Positions 35,648 to 47,300 are shown, counted from the first letter of the stretch. The stretch: DNA of 64,000 nt from Pseudomonas anguilliseptica (GCF_900105355.1 NZ_FNSC01000001.1:558001-622000), one strand, 5' to 3'. A program made the numbers and translations. The notes: generated by a model from the letters alone, not told the origin.

Positions 35648-36839
35648 GGATCCTCTGAAGTAGCCATGCATTTCTGGCTGACGTCAGCCTCTGCTGATTT
35701 CGAAAGTGATAAATCGATCAAAAACGATCAGATTACCGGCTCATTTCTGTGTTTTTAGCCGCCGCGAGCACCTCGCGGCAGCCATTTCCAGCATTACGGG
35801 CGCACCTCTCCTGCATTCGTCAGTAAATCTCGGCGCGCCATCCACAGATTTGACAGCGCGAATAAAGTCACCAGTTGCGCCGTGTTTTTGACCAGGCCAC
35901 GGAAGCGCGTCTTCACATAACCGAACTGACGCTTGATCACCCGAAACGGATGCTCGACCTTGGCTCGCACTTGGGCCTTGGCCTTCTCGATTTTGCGCTT
36001 GGCTTTGTACAGCGCGCTGCGCTTACCGAGTTTCTTGTAAGTGCTACGCCGTGCTGCAACCTGCCAGATCACTTGACGGCCCTCATGCTCGGGGCGCTTC
36101 TCGACACCGGTATATCCGGCATCGGCCCCCACCATGTTTTCCTCGCCGTGCAGCAGCTTATCGACCTGGGTGACATCCGCCACGTTGGCGGCAGTACCCA
36201 CCACGCTGTGCACCAAGCCAGACTCGTCATCCACCCCGATGTGCGCCTTCATGCCGAAGTAATACTGATTGCCTTTCTTGGTTGAGTGCATCTCAGGGTC
36301 ACGCTTACCGTTCTTGTTCTTGGTTGAACTCGGCGCGTTGATCAGCGTGGCATCGACGATGGTGCCTTGGCGCAGCGACAAACCACGGTCACCCAGGTAG
36401 CCATTGATCACGGCCAGGATGCCGGCAGCCAGTTCGTGTTTTTCCAGCAAGCGGCGGAAGTTGAGGATGGTGGTTTCGTCAGGAATGCGCTCCAGAGTCA
36501 GCCCGGCAAACTGGCGTAGGATGGTGGTCTCGTACAGCGCCTCTTCCATCGCCGGATCGCTGTAACCGAACCAGTTTTGCATCAGATGCACTCGCAGCAT
36601 CGCCATCAGCGGATAGGACGGTCGGCCGCCTTCACCCTTTGGATAATGCGGCTCGATCAAAGCGATCAACCCTTTCCATGGCACTACCCGATCCATCTCG
36701 ATCAGGAACAATTCTTTGCGGGTCTGCTTGCGCTTGCCGGCGTACTCGGCGTCGGCGAAGGTCATCTGCTTCATCGGAAAACTCGGCGGGTGGAGTGCGG
36801 ATATTTTGCCAAAATCAGGAAGTCTTTTTCAGACCATCC
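35648..36839 (-). mobile_element. IS5-family insertion sequence, copy B (1,192 bp)
   Basis: TTAG at 35644-35647 and 36840-36843. Ends and interior match copy A (6360-7551) at every position compared, and the two lie in the same orientation 29,288 bases apart. Transposase on the minus strand. It separates the SnoaL-like gene from its upstream region. Confidence 0.93.
35794..36774 (-). CDS. IS5-family transposase (copy B)
   Basis: 326 aa, the same sequence as the copy A protein (MKQMTFADAEYAGK to TNAGEVRP). All catalytic motifs are present. The near-identity of the two copies points to recent transposition. Confidence 0.95.
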   Translation of the reverse strand: MKQMTFADAEYAGKRKQTRKELFLIEMDRVVPWKGLIALIEPHYPKGEGGRPSYPLMAMLRVHLMQNWFGYSDPAMEEALYETTILRQFAGLTLERIPDETTILNFRRLLEKHELAAGILAVINGYLGDRGLSLRQGTIVDATLINAPSSTKNKNGKRDPEMHSTKKGNQYYFGMKAHIGVDDESGLVHSVVGTAANVADVTQVDKLLHGEENMVGADAGYTGVEKRPEHEGRQVIWQVAARRSTYKKLGKRSALYKAKRKIEKAKAQVRAKVEHPFRVIKRQFGYVKTRFRGLVKNTAQLVTLFALSNLWMARRDLLTNAGEVRP

Positions 36840-36945
36840 TTAGGGAACGTACGAGCAGTATTGTCGCTAGAACGCCGCCGCGCGATTGGCGTAAAAGACA
36901 TACTTGTGTCAATAATCGCCAAAATCCATCAAGACTGAGCACCTC

Positions 36946-37893
36946 ATGCTGAAAACTGCCCTGTTCGTCTGCCCACAAACTGTGTGTTCCAGCCTGAGCA
37001 TGGCCATGGACGCTTTTGTCCTGGCCAACCGCCTGGCCGAGCAACGACTGTTCGAGCTGCAGCGCGTAAGCCTGGATGGGCACGCGGTCGATCTGGGCTT
37101 TGCACAGATTCAGGTCGATGGCGACCTGAGCCTGGCCGAGGATGCCGACCTGATTCTGCTCGCCGCCAGCGGCAGCGCCATCGACAGCAGCTTGGCCGAC
37201 AACGCCGCCCTACTGCCCTGGCTGGCGCAGCGCCCCCCGCACCAGCAATTGGCCAGCCTGTGCAGTAGCGCCTTTCTCCTGGCCGCTGCGGGCGTGCTCG
37301 ACGGGCGCCGCGCCACTACTCACTGGGCGCTGGCGGCTCAATTCCGCCAGCGCTTCCCACAGGTCAATCTGCAGATCGAGCAACTGGTCTGCGAAGACGG
37401 CAACCTGCTCAGCTCCGGTGGCGCGCATGCCGGGCTCGACCTGTGCCTGCATCTGATCGCCCAGCATGGCGGCGACAACCTGGCCCAGCAGGTGGCCAAT
37501 GCCATGGTCTTCGACAGCCAGCGCGGCCTGCAGTCGCGCTTTGCCCCGCTGCTGCCAGCGCACAGTAGCGATGGCCAACTCACACCCGTGTTGCAGTGGA
37601 TGCAACGTCACCATGGCGAAAATATCGACCTCAACCGCTTGGCCGCTCAGGCCAATTGTTCATCGCGCACCCTGTTGCGGCGCTTCAAGGCCAGCACCGG
37701 GCTAACGCCCAACGATTATCTGCAGCGGGTGCGCATCAGCGCCGCGCAGCGCGCCCTGCGCAGCCCGGCCTCACTGGAGCAGATCGCCGCACAGGTCGGT
37801 TATGCCGACCGTGCCACCTTTGCCAAGCTGTTCAAGCAGCTCTGCGGGGAAAGCCCTGGAGCGTTTCGCAAGCGCCTGCGTCAGCCAGACTGA
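36946..37893 (+). CDS. GlxA-family AraC-type transcriptional regulator
   Basis: 315 aa. The N-terminal DJ-1/PfpI-like domain (1-190) has LASLCSSAFLLAAAGVLDGR with the nucleophile-position Cys and THWALAAQFRQRFP. The C-terminal AraC domain (about 215-315) has two helix-turn-helix motifs: NLNRLAA-like IDLNRLAAQANCSSRTLLRR and SLEQIAAQVGYADRATFAKL. Its position directly before the dau genes, about 100 bases upstream on the same strand, suggests it may regulate them, but P. aeruginosa dau is controlled by DauR. Confidence 0.9.
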   Translation: MLKTALFVCPQTVCSSLSMAMDAFVLANRLAEQRLFELQRVSLDGHAVDLGFAQIQVDGDLSLAEDADLILLAASGSAIDSSLADNAALLPWLAQRPPHQQLASLCSSAFLLAAAGVLDGRRATTHWALAAQFRQRFPQVNLQIEQLVCEDGNLLSSGGAHAGLDLCLHLIAQHGGDNLAQQVANAMVFDSQRGLQSRFAPLLPAHSSDGQLTPVLQWMQRHHGENIDLNRLAAQANCSSRTLLRRFKASTGLTPNDYLQRVRISAAQRALRSPASLEQIAAQVGYADRATFAKLFKQLCGESPGAFRKRLRQPD

Positions 37894-37992
37894 ACGTCGC
37901 CGCAACGTATCAAGATGCCGCGCCAGCGTTTGTCGAAAAATACCACAAAGTCCAAAATGGAATTAATTGTTTAATTTGTTACGGAGCCGCCC

Positions 37993-40076
<2,084 letters not shown>

Positions 40077-40207
40077 AAAACTACCTGCGCGGCCATCGCG
40101 GCGTTAACAACAGGCTGCAACAATAGCTGCGCGCAGCGCCCAAGGATGACGCCTCAGGCGCTTTGCGGCACACTTCCAACGCCTCCCAAGCCCGAAGAGT
40201 TAGTCGC

Positions 40208-40840
40208 ATGACGCCGCCCCGCCCTGCCCCCGAGCTGGACAACTACCGCACCATCGCCGACGCCATCGCCACGCTGTTCTTCCCCCACGCCGAAGTGGTG
40301 CTGCACGACCTGCGCACACAGAAGGTCGACTACATCGCCAACAACATCTCCAAACGGGTGATCGGCGATGACGCGGCGCTGGAAGACATGCTTAGCGGCG
40401 AAGTCGACGAGCGCAGCATAGGCCCTTATGAAAAGCTCAACTGGGATGGCCAGAAGATCCGCTCGGTCAGCAGCGTGCTGCGCGACGCCGCTGGCACGCC
40501 CATCGCGGTGCTATGCATCAACCTGAATATCTCGCTGTTCGAGACCGCCAAGCAGGCGCTGGATCTGTTTCTCTCGTCCAGCAAACTGGTGCCGCAGCCC
40601 GACGCGCTGTTCCGCGACGACTGGCAGGAGCGCATCAATACCTTTCTGCACAGTTGGCTGCGCCAGCGACAGCTTGGCCTCAACCTGCTGACCCGCGACC
40701 ATAAACGCGAGCTGGTCGAAGCGCTGCACGCTGAAGGCGCCTTCAAAGGCAAAAGCGCCGCCAACTACGTAGCCAACGTACTGAACATGGGCCGCGCGAC
40801 GGTGTACAAACACCTGAAAGAGATCAAGGGCGAGGCCTGA
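40208..40840 (+). CDS. dauR: YheO-like PAS / HTH regulator (DauR)
   Basis: 210 aa from MTPPRPAPELDNYR. The YheO-type PAS domain (about 20-125) contains FFPHAEVVLHDLRTQKVDYI and VLCINLNISLF. The C-terminal helix-turn-helix (about 160-205) contains KSAANYVANVLNMGRATVYK. In P. aeruginosa DauR represses the dau operon and responds to D-/L-arginine. It follows dauA by about 130 bases on the same strand. Start chosen because the 15 upstream codons lack family similarity. Confidence 0.88.
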   Translation: MTPPRPAPELDNYRTIADAIATLFFPHAEVVLHDLRTQKVDYIANNISKRVIGDDAALEDMLSGEVDERSIGPYEKLNWDGQKIRSVSSVLRDAAGTPIAVLCINLNISLFETAKQALDLFLSSSKLVPQPDALFRDDWQERINTFLHSWLRQRQLGLNLLTRDHKRELVEALHAEGAFKGKSAANYVANVLNMGRATVYKHLKEIKGEA

Positions 40841-40869
40841 GCCCGCTCATCCGGCAAGGACTGCCAGAC

Positions 40870-41322
40870 ATGCAACGCTTTCTCGGTTTTATCCTCGCAA
40901 CCATTCAGGCGCTCGGCATTCCCCTGGTAGCTGGGCTGTTTATCTGCGCCGTTACCGGCGAACTGCGCAACCAGCGCCTCACGCTGGAATGGCCATTTTT
41001 AATCGATGTCGAGTACCCGCTGCTGGAAATCCTGCTGCTCTCGCTGCCCAGCATATTGCTCTACGCCACCCTAATCAGAGTGCTGAAAAGCCGCCGCTGG
41101 CGGGCGGCCTGCTTTGCTCTGCTCGCTGTGCTTGCGGCCTATTTCAGCTGCGTGGTATTCGCCCAGGCCTTTGGTAATATCTGGACGCAGTCAGCAATGT
41201 TCATCGCCCTGTTTCTCGGGCGCCTGCATCTGCTTGCAATCGCCCTGCTACCTGGCCTGCTGCTGTGGTGGCTTATTGATTTACTCGGCACACTGATACG
41301 CGGACGCCTGTCACAGGCGTGA
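40870..41322 (+). CDS. Small integral membrane protein
   Basis: 150 aa with about four hydrophobic segments (FILATIQALGIPLVAGLFI; LLEILLLSLPSILLYATL; FALLAVLAAYFSCVVF; LHLLAIALLPGLLLWWLI). No family recognised. It follows dauR by 29 bases on the same strand. Confidence 0.7.
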   Translation: MQRFLGFILATIQALGIPLVAGLFICAVTGELRNQRLTLEWPFLIDVEYPLLEILLLSLPSILLYATLIRVLKSRRWRAACFALLAVLAAYFSCVVFAQAFGNIWTQSAMFIALFLGRLHLLAIALLPGLLLWWLIDLLGTLIRGRLSQA

Positions 41323-41341
41323 GCAGGTCACGCCTTTGCAA

Positions 41342-41839
41342 CTAAGTGCGGGCACCTGGAATGCCGCGAGCGTTTTTCTTCTGCAGAATCATTGATGCTT
41401 CGTTATAGGCATGCTGGAAGGCGTCGCTGCCGATCCACTCCACGGCGGTATCTTCGTCTTCATCGTGGAAGATCCCGCGATAGACAATCAGCAGCCCCAT
41501 CATAAAGTCCGTGGCCGCGTCCTCCGCTTCCTCCGCGACCACCAACTCCAACACCGGGTATTGCAGGAATATCAGGCACATTGCCAACAGACTGATGCCT
41601 TCGCCGACCTTCATCGCCTGGAACAGGTCGTCGAAGTGCGCCGGATCGAAACCATTCTCTTCGATGTCTTTGAAATCGAAGGTGCTCAGGTCGATTTCCA
41701 CATCATCGAACGGCTCGTTGATCAGCGGATTGGCCAGCAATGGGTGAACAACATTGGTCTTGAGCTTGCCCGAACGGTTCTGCTTAGCCTTGGTTTTGGC
41801 TCGTTGGGCACGTTTTTGCTGTTTATCAGGGGAAGCCAT
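41342..41839 (-). CDS. Acidic protein of unknown function
   Basis: 165 aa from MASPDKQQKRAQR, with GGAA before the ATG; an upstream ATG would add ten residues but lacks a ribosome site. A basic N-terminus (KRAQRAKTKAKQNRSGK) is followed by an acidic middle (FDDVEIDLSTFDFKDIEENG) and a helical C-half (GEGISLLAMCLIFLQYPVLE). No family recognised. Convergent with the preceding membrane protein gene. Confidence 0.7.
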   Translation of the reverse strand: MASPDKQQKRAQRAKTKAKQNRSGKLKTNVVHPLLANPLINEPFDDVEIDLSTFDFKDIEENGFDPAHFDDLFQAMKVGEGISLLAMCLIFLQYPVLELVVAEEAEDAATDFMMGLLIVYRGIFHDEDEDTAVEWIGSDAFQHAYNEASMILQKKNARGIPGART

Positions 41840-42000
41840 AGAGGCGCGTTCCTTATTCGAGGCTGCCATTTAGAATTCTTGCGCAGGGAGGGGGCTCTGC
41901 CGCGAAACTTACCCCGACCAGGCTCAGCCACAACAATAACTGGCTGGACGCCATTTAATGTTGGAGCAACTGGGTATATCCAAGCACACATAAGCAGCAA

Positions 42001-42023
42001 AAAGCCGCGCACTGCGCGGCTTT
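42001..42023 (-). terminator. Terminator of the amino-acid-binding protein gene
   Basis: AAAGCCGCGCA and TGCGCGGCTTT form a stem (42001-42011 with 42013-42023), with a T-run on the minus strand. It lies 18 bases beyond the stop codon at 42041. Confidence 0.7.
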
Positions 42024-42040
42024 CTTTATCCCCGACTGAA

Positions 42041-42819
42041 TCAGTCGCCGTAGATGTCGAAGGTGAAGTACTTGTCCTGAATCTTCTGGTACTCGCCGCT
42101 GGCGCGAATCGCCTGGATAGCGGCATTCAGCTTGCCGAGCAGTTCAGCGTCGCCCTTGCGCACAGCGATGCCGGCACCTTCACCAAAGTACTTCGGATCA
42201 GTAAACGCCGGGCCAACGAAGGCGAAGCCCTTGCCGTTGTCGGTTTTCAGAAAGCCTTCATCCACCGGAATGGCGTCGGCCAGGGTGCCGTCCAGACGCG
42301 CGGAAATCAGGTCCAGGTAGATCTCGTTCTGCGAGCTGTAGCGCACCACTTCAACCCCTTGCGCGGCCAGCACTTCGCTGGCGAAACGGTCGGTGGTGGT
42401 GGAGCGCTGTACGCCGATGCGCTTGCCCTTGAGGTTGCTGAAGTCGGCGGCGACTTCACTGCCGGCCTTCATCACCAGACGCGCCGGGCTGTATAGTAGT
42501 ACTTGCCGGTGAAGTCCACCGATTTGCGCCGCTCATCGGTGATGGTCATGGACGACAGAATGGCATCGACCTTCTTCACCTTGAGCGAGGGGATCAGGCC
42601 ATCGAACTCCTGTTCGACCCATTGGCACTCGGCCTTCATTTCGGCACACAGGGCGTTGCCGATATCCACATCAAAACCGGCGATCTGCCCGCTGGCTTCT
42701 TTATAGGCAAACGGTGGATACGCAGCCTCGATACCCAGGCGCAGGGGTTTGTCTGCGGCGAACAGACTGGATGCGATCAGACTCAGGGCGATGCCGCCCG
42801 CCAGGACGATTTTCTTCAT
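42041..42819 (-). pseudogene. Amino-acid ABC transporter binding protein gene with a -1 frameshift
   Basis: From ATG 42819: signal peptide MKKIVLAGGIALSLIASSLF, mature start ADKPLRLGIEAAYPPFAYKE (family 3 binding protein), GFDVDIGNALCAEM, MTITDERRKSVDFTGKYYYT. The remaining half, PARLVMKAGSEVAADFSNLK to FDIYGD, is in another frame, joined by one missing base at about 42490. Restored length is 259 aa. The position beside dauBAR matches an arginine/ornithine-type binding protein next to dau in P. aeruginosa (recalled). Both halves are fully conserved in style, so the break is recent or an error. Confidence 0.87.
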
Positions 42820-43095
42820 GCTGTGAATTCCTGCTGAGGGAGGGACAGGCCCACGCCACCTGGCATTGTTGCGCAGGTCGAGCGGGCAACGACGGTTGCT
42901 ACAAGACAGAAGAAAGGCGCATCAGGTGTGCTCCTGAGCGAAAAGCGATGGCTGGGTAGCACGCGTGGACGGGTCATTTGCCAGCCTCAACTTATACTTT
43001 AAATTCCATGCTGGACTTAAATGTATAAGTCGTCAACCGGGCAACAGTCAGCGCTGCGACTGAAGAATCAGCGCAGGCGACCTGGCAAAAGGTGT

Positions 43096-43554
43096 TTAGG
43101 GTTGCTGTTTCCAGCGTTCCGCTGCGGCCTGATCGGAACAGCGCCCCTCGACCCAGCGTGGACCGTCGGCGGTGTCTTCCTTCTTCCAAAACGGCGCGCG
43201 GGTTTTCAGGTAATCCATGACGAAGTTGCAGGCATCGAACGCCGCCTGGCGGTGCGCGCTGCTGGTACCGACAAACACGATCGGCTCGCCGGGCTCCAGA
43301 CGGCCAATGCGGTGGATCACCTCGATGCCCAGCAGCGGCCAGCGCTGAGCGGCCTCCTCGGCAATCTTGCCCAGGGCCTTCTCGGTCATGCCGGGAAAGT
43401 GTTCGAGAAACATGCCGCCGACTTCGCGCCCTTCGTTGAAGTCGCGCACATAGCCAACAAAGCTGACCACAGCACCGATACCCAGGTTGGCCGCGTGCAA
43501 GGCGTTGAGCTCGGTACCCGGATCGAAGGGTTGCGACTGGACGCGAATACTCAT
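43096..43554 (-). CDS. moaE: Molybdopterin synthase large subunit
   Basis: 152 aa. Signature blocks: GAVVSFVGYVRDFNEGREV, LEHFPGMTEKAL, HRIGRLEPGEPIVFVGTSSA and HRQAAFDACNFVMDYLK, TRAPFWKKE with the catalytic Lys pair. With MoaD it adds sulphur to precursor Z to make molybdopterin. Final gene of the moaC-moaD-moaE run on the minus strand. Confidence 0.96.
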   Translation of the reverse strand: MSIRVQSQPFDPGTELNALHAANLGIGAVVSFVGYVRDFNEGREVGGMFLEHFPGMTEKALGKIAEEAAQRWPLLGIEVIHRIGRLEPGEPIVFVGTSSAHRQAAFDACNFVMDYLKTRAPFWKKEDTADGPRWVEGRCSDQAAAERWKQQP

Positions 43555-43600
43555 GCAAATGCTCTCTGTGGTAGGGGCTTTAGCCGCGACGACAACAAAC

Positions 43601-43843
43601 TCAGCCGCCAGTCACAGTAGGAAAAAACGCCACTTCATCGCCTGCCACCAGCGGCTCATCCAGGCTGCACAGTTCCTGATTGCGTGCACACATCAGGTTC
43701 TGCTCGGCCAGCACGTCCCAAACACCGCCGCGCGCCAGCAGGTGTTGGCGCAACTGATCGAGGCTGGCGAACTCAGCGTTCAGCTGCTCGCCGTCCAGGC
43801 CGAGGGCTTCGCGGTAACGAGCGAAATACTGCACGCGGATCAT
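43601..43843 (-). CDS. moaD: Molybdopterin synthase sulphur carrier subunit
   Basis: 80 aa, ubiquitin-like, ending [10 protein letters not shown]; the terminal Gly-Gly is thiocarboxylated and inserts into MoaE. Start [15 protein letters not shown]; the ATG overlaps the moaC stop by four bases, a mark of coupling. Confidence 0.95.
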   Translation of the reverse strand: MIRVQYFARYREALGLDGEQLNAEFASLDQLRQHLLARGGVWDVLAEQNLMCARNQELCSLDEPLVAGDEVAFFPTVTGG

Positions 43844-44316
43844 GCTTCGTCCTCGACCTTGAAGTGACCACTCTTGCCGCCGACCTTCTCCAGCAGCCGC
43901 ACACCTTCGATCACCATGCCGCGATCCACCGCCTTGCACATGTCGTAGATGGTCAGCGCGGCGACGCTAGCGGCGGTCAGGGCTTCCATTTCCACCCCGG
44001 TCTGCCCGGTCAGCTTGCAGCGCGCGGTGATGCGCACGGCATCCGCGCCTTCAGGCACCAACTCGACCTTGACGCTGGTAAGCATCAACGGATGGCACAG
44101 CGGGATCAGATCACTGGTTTTCTTGGCCGCCTGAATACCGGCAATGCGCGCCACAGCGAACACATCGCCCTTGGGGTGATCGCCCTGGGCAATCATCTGC
44201 AGGGTTTCTGGGCGCATGCGCACCAAGGCTTCAGCCACGGCCTCACGGACGGTCTGAGCCTTGTCGCTGACATCGACCATATTGGCGCGGCCTTGGGAAT
44301 CGAGATGGGTTAACAC
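43840..44316 (-). CDS. moaC: Cyclic pyranopterin monophosphate synthase
   Basis: 158 aa from a GTG at 44316, giving [20 protein letters not shown], which fits the family start; the longer upstream reading lacks similarity. Conserved [34 protein letters not shown] and [20 protein letters not shown]. Acts with MoaA on the GTP-derived intermediate in molybdenum-cofactor synthesis. Overlaps moaD. Confidence 0.95.
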   Translation of the reverse strand: MLTHLDSQGRANMVDVSDKAQTVREAVAEALVRMRPETLQMIAQGDHPKGDVFAVARIAGIQAAKKTSDLIPLCHPLMLTSVKVELVPEGADAVRITARCKLTGQTGVEMEALTAASVAALTIYDMCKAVDRGMVIEGVRLLEKVGGKSGHFKVEDEA

Positions 44317-44461
44317 GGACAGGCTCCAGGCAAGTGTCCGGCGATTGTAAACCCACGGGTCAGGTTTCGGCACCTGTGAATGCCAGGGGATTCAGACGGG
44401 AGGTTGCGGCGACACCCAGCCCAGCAGCCATGACGGCCTGCTGGGCGAGCGTGAGTGAGGG

Positions 44462-45853
44462 CTACATATGGGTTTCGGCGTACTCGGCGAGGATCGAGCG
44501 CGGCACACCTTGCAGTGTGATGTGCACGCCATGCTCGAAGTCTTTGAAGCGCTCCGTCAGGTAGGTCAGGCCCGAACTGGGCGCCGACAGATAAGGCGTA
44601 TCGATCTGCGCCAGGTTACCCAGGCACACCACTTTCGAACCGCTGCCGGCACGGGTGATGATGGTTTTCATCTGGTGCGGAGTGAGGTTCTGACATTCGT
44701 CGATCAGGATCAGGCTCTGCTGGAAGCTACGGCCACGGATGTAGTTGAGGGATTTGAACTGCAGCGGGACCTTTTGCAGGATGTAGTCGACGCTGCCGTG
44801 GGTGTTCTCGTCGTCCATGTGCAGGGCTTCGAGATTGTCGGTAATCGCACCGAGCCAGGGCTCCATCTTCTCGGCTTCGGTGCCGGGCAGAAAGCCGATC
44901 TCCTGATCCAGCCCCTGCACGCTACGGGTGGCGATAATCCGCCGATAACGCTTGCTGACCATGGTCTGTTCGATGGCCGCCGCCAGGGCCAAGATGGTTT
45001 TCCCGGAACCGGCCGCGCCGGACAGGTTGACCAGGTGGATGTCCGGATCCAGCAGGGCAAACAGCGCCAGTGACTGGTAGATATCCCGCGGCCGCAGGCC
45101 CCAGGCTTCCTGGTGCATCAAAGGCTCTTGGTGCATGTCGAGAATCAGCAGTTCGCCGTGCTTGATGCCCTTGATCCAGCCAACAAAGCCCTGCTCGTCG
45201 ATGATGAACTCGTTGACGTGCACCGCCGGCAGGTTGTCGGTGAGCTGCACACGGTGCCAGGTACGACCGTGGTCCTGACGGGTTTCCACCTTGTTCACGC
45301 GGTCCCAGAAGGAGCCGTCCATGTTGTGATAGCCCTGCGACAGCAAGGAGACGTCGTCGACCAGTTGGTCGGTGTGGTAATCCTCGGAATCGATGCCACA
45401 AGCGCGCGCCTTCAGGCGCATGTTGATGTCTTTGGTCACCAGCACCACGTTGAGACCGGGGCGGCGGGACTTCAGCTCGACCAGCTGGTTGATGATTTTG
45501 TTGTCGTTGAGGTCTTCCGGCAGCCAGGTGACCGGGCTGGCGCTCTTGCTCATAAGGATTGAGAGGAAGCCGCAGGGGCCGCTCTTGTCACGCTGGATAG
45601 CAACGCCGTGCTCCACCTCTTCCGGGTTGGCGCTGCCGAGAATCTTGTCGATCAGACGAATGGCTTGGCGGCACTCGGCGGCCACGCCCTGTTTGCCGGT
45701 TTTAAGCTTGTCCAGTTCCTCCAGTACGGTCATCGGGATAGCAACGTGGTGCTCCTGAAAATTCAGCAGCGCGTTGGGATCGTGGATCAGCACATTGGTG
45801 TCGAGGGCGTACAGGGTTGGGGCGGTGGGCTTGGAGCGTCCGTGGTCATCCAT
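44462..45853 (-). CDS. PIN-PhoH fusion ATPase (PhoH2-type)
   Basis: 463 aa. PIN domain (1-150): LYALDTNVLIHDPNALLNF, PMTVLEELDKLK and VVLVTKDINMRLKA carry the acidic residues. PhoH ATPase (about 230-460): Walker A in LSGAAGSGKTILALAAAI, Walker B in QSLILIDECQNLTPHQ. Such proteins act as RNA helicase/ribonuclease units. The gene lies upstream of moaC on the same strand with a hairpin (44419-44446) between them. Confidence 0.94.
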   Translation of the reverse strand: MDDHGRSKPTAPTLYALDTNVLIHDPNALLNFQEHHVAIPMTVLEELDKLKTGKQGVAAECRQAIRLIDKILGSANPEEVEHGVAIQRDKSGPCGFLSILMSKSASPVTWLPEDLNDNKIINQLVELKSRRPGLNVVLVTKDINMRLKARACGIDSEDYHTDQLVDDVSLLSQGYHNMDGSFWDRVNKVETRQDHGRTWHRVQLTDNLPAVHVNEFIIDEQGFVGWIKGIKHGELLILDMHQEPLMHQEAWGLRPRDIYQSLALFALLDPDIHLVNLSGAAGSGKTILALAAAIEQTMVSKRYRRIIATRSVQGLDQEIGFLPGTEAEKMEPWLGAITDNLEALHMDDENTHGSVDYILQKVPLQFKSLNYIRGRSFQQSLILIDECQNLTPHQMKTIITRAGSGSKVVCLGNLAQIDTPYLSAPSSGLTYLTERFKDFEHGVHITLQGVPRSILAEYAETHM

Positions 45854-46154
45854 ACTCGGTCACCTTCTTGTAGTAGCCAAGCAACGCAGGGGCGAGTCTG
45901 CGCCGCGGAGGGGCCGCCGACTCCTCAGTGCCGGGGCTGAGAAGGCTGCAAAAAGGTGAGGGCCAATGGCCGCCACCTGTCTGCAGGGTTCGGCGGTCTT
46001 GCCTTTTAGATACTCCAAAAAAGATGACAGAAAAACGTATTTTTTGAGTTTTTCAGGTTTATTTATCGGAGCGACAAATAGCGCTTGGCGCACCACGCAA
46101 GCGCCGTTAAAGTCGGAAGTCCCACCGGCTTTCGAGCCAGGCAGATTTTTCCAT
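45854..46154. other. Intergenic region upstream of the PIN-PhoH gene
   Basis: 301 bases without a supported gene. Short AT-rich runs around 46015-46065 may hold the promoter of the minus-strand PIN-PhoH gene or a terminator of the CDF gene. The open frames here have no protein-like composition. Confidence 0.5.
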
Positions 46155-47162
46155 TCAGCCCCGCTCCACCCTGTGCTCATCGGCACAGCGATTGACCTCC
46201 ACGGTCACATGCACCAGCTCCGCAATCCCCGCCAGCCGCGCCTTGTAGCGATCCGCCGAGCCGTCACCATGGGTCACCACGCTGACAATGCAGGCGAACT
46301 GCGCACGGCCAACGCGCCATAGGTGCAGATCGGCCAGCTCAGTGTCCGCCTCCTCGGCCAAGGCGCTGCGCACGCGCTCGACCACCGGACTGTCCATCTC
46401 GCGATCGAGCAACACCTTGCCGGTTTCGATCAGCAGCCCCTTGGCCCACACCGCGATGATCACCGCACCGATCACGCCCATCAGCGGGTCGAGCCAATCC
46501 CAGCCCAGCAGCAAGCCGCCCAACAGCGCGACGATAGCCGCCACCGAGGTCAGCGCGTCGGCCAGTACATGGATAAAGGCGGCGTGGCGATTAAGATCCT
46601 TGCCCGCAGGCGCTGCAGCGTGATCGTGATCGTGATCGTGATCGTGATCGTGATCGGCGTGAGCATGCTCTGCGGCGTGGCTATGGCCTTGCCCATGTGC
46701 GTGGTCATGGCTATCACGCAGCAGCCAGGCAGAAGCCAGGTTGACCAACAGGCCAACGACGGCGACCCACAGCGCCATATCGAAGGTGATCACCTGAGGC
46801 TGCCACAGCCGCCACAGCGACTCGAACGCCAGCATCGCCACTACAACCAACAACATCAGCGAACTGGCAAACCCCGCCAGCACCTCGACCTTCCAGGTGC
46901 CAAAGGCAAAGCGTGGGTCCTGGGCATAGCGCCGCGCCAGCAGGTAGGCCAGCGCAGTCAGACCGATAGCGAGCATATGCGAAGCCATATGCCAGCCATC
47001 GGCGAGCAAGGCCATGGAGTTGAACGCATAGCCGGCGACAATTTCCACCAGCATGGTCCCCCCGGTCAGCGCGGCAACCCGCCAGGCCTGGCGTTCTGCG
47101 GTGGTTTCCGGCGGGCGATAATCGTGGGACGGTTCCCAGCGCGAATGATTGCAGGCGGTCAT
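46155..47162 (-). CDS. Cation diffusion facilitator (CDF) metal exporter, DmeF-like
   Basis: 335 aa from MTACNHSRWEPSHDYRPPET, with GGAG before the ATG. Six membrane spans; TM2 has MALLADGWHMASHM (D/H metal site) and TM5 has HVLADALTSVAAIVALLGG (H/D). A histidine-aspartate loop between TM4 and TM5 (HDHAHGQGHSHAAEHAHADH and following HD repeats) collects metal. The C-terminal cytoplasmic domain (TELADLHLWRVGRAQFACIV) dimerises. Histidine at both sites and the loop suggest zinc, cobalt or nickel; the exact ion is not shown. Confidence 0.93.
   Translation of the reverse strand: MTACNHSRWEPSHDYRPPETTAERQAWRVAALTGGTMLVEIVAGYAFNSMALLADGWHMASHMLAIGLTALAYLLARRYAQDPRFAFGTWKVEVLAGFASSLMLLVVVAMLAFESLWRLWQPQVITFDMALWVAVVGLLVNLASAWLLRDSHDHAHGQGHSHAAEHAHADHDHDHDHDHDHAAAPAGKDLNRHAAFIHVLADALTSVAAIVALLGGLLLGWDWLDPLMGVIGAVIIAVWAKGLLIETGKVLLDREMDSPVVERVRSALAEEADTELADLHLWRVGRAQFACIVSVVTHGDGSADRYKARLAGIAELVHVTVEVNRCADEHRVERG
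46620..46655. repeat. 6-bp tandem repeat coding an HD track in the CDF exporter
   Basis: GTGATC is repeated six times. On the minus strand it codes alternating His and Asp in the metal-binding loop. Because the unit is six bases, copy-number change keeps the frame and would only lengthen or shorten the track. Confidence 0.9.
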
Positions 47163-47300
47163 GACAGCTCCTTGAGAGATCGACCTGGGCAGACTACAAC
47201 CCCGTGGCGGCCCCTGGGTCAAGCGCCTCAATCGGCCTTATAGGTAGTCTCAAGCGCCGGCAGCTTCTAGAATCGCCGCAGACTTTCAGGAGCACAGCTT

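Noticed and set aside
46620..46655. CRISPR-like or hairpin repeat
   Set aside because: It is an uninterrupted hexamer inside a coding region with no spacers.
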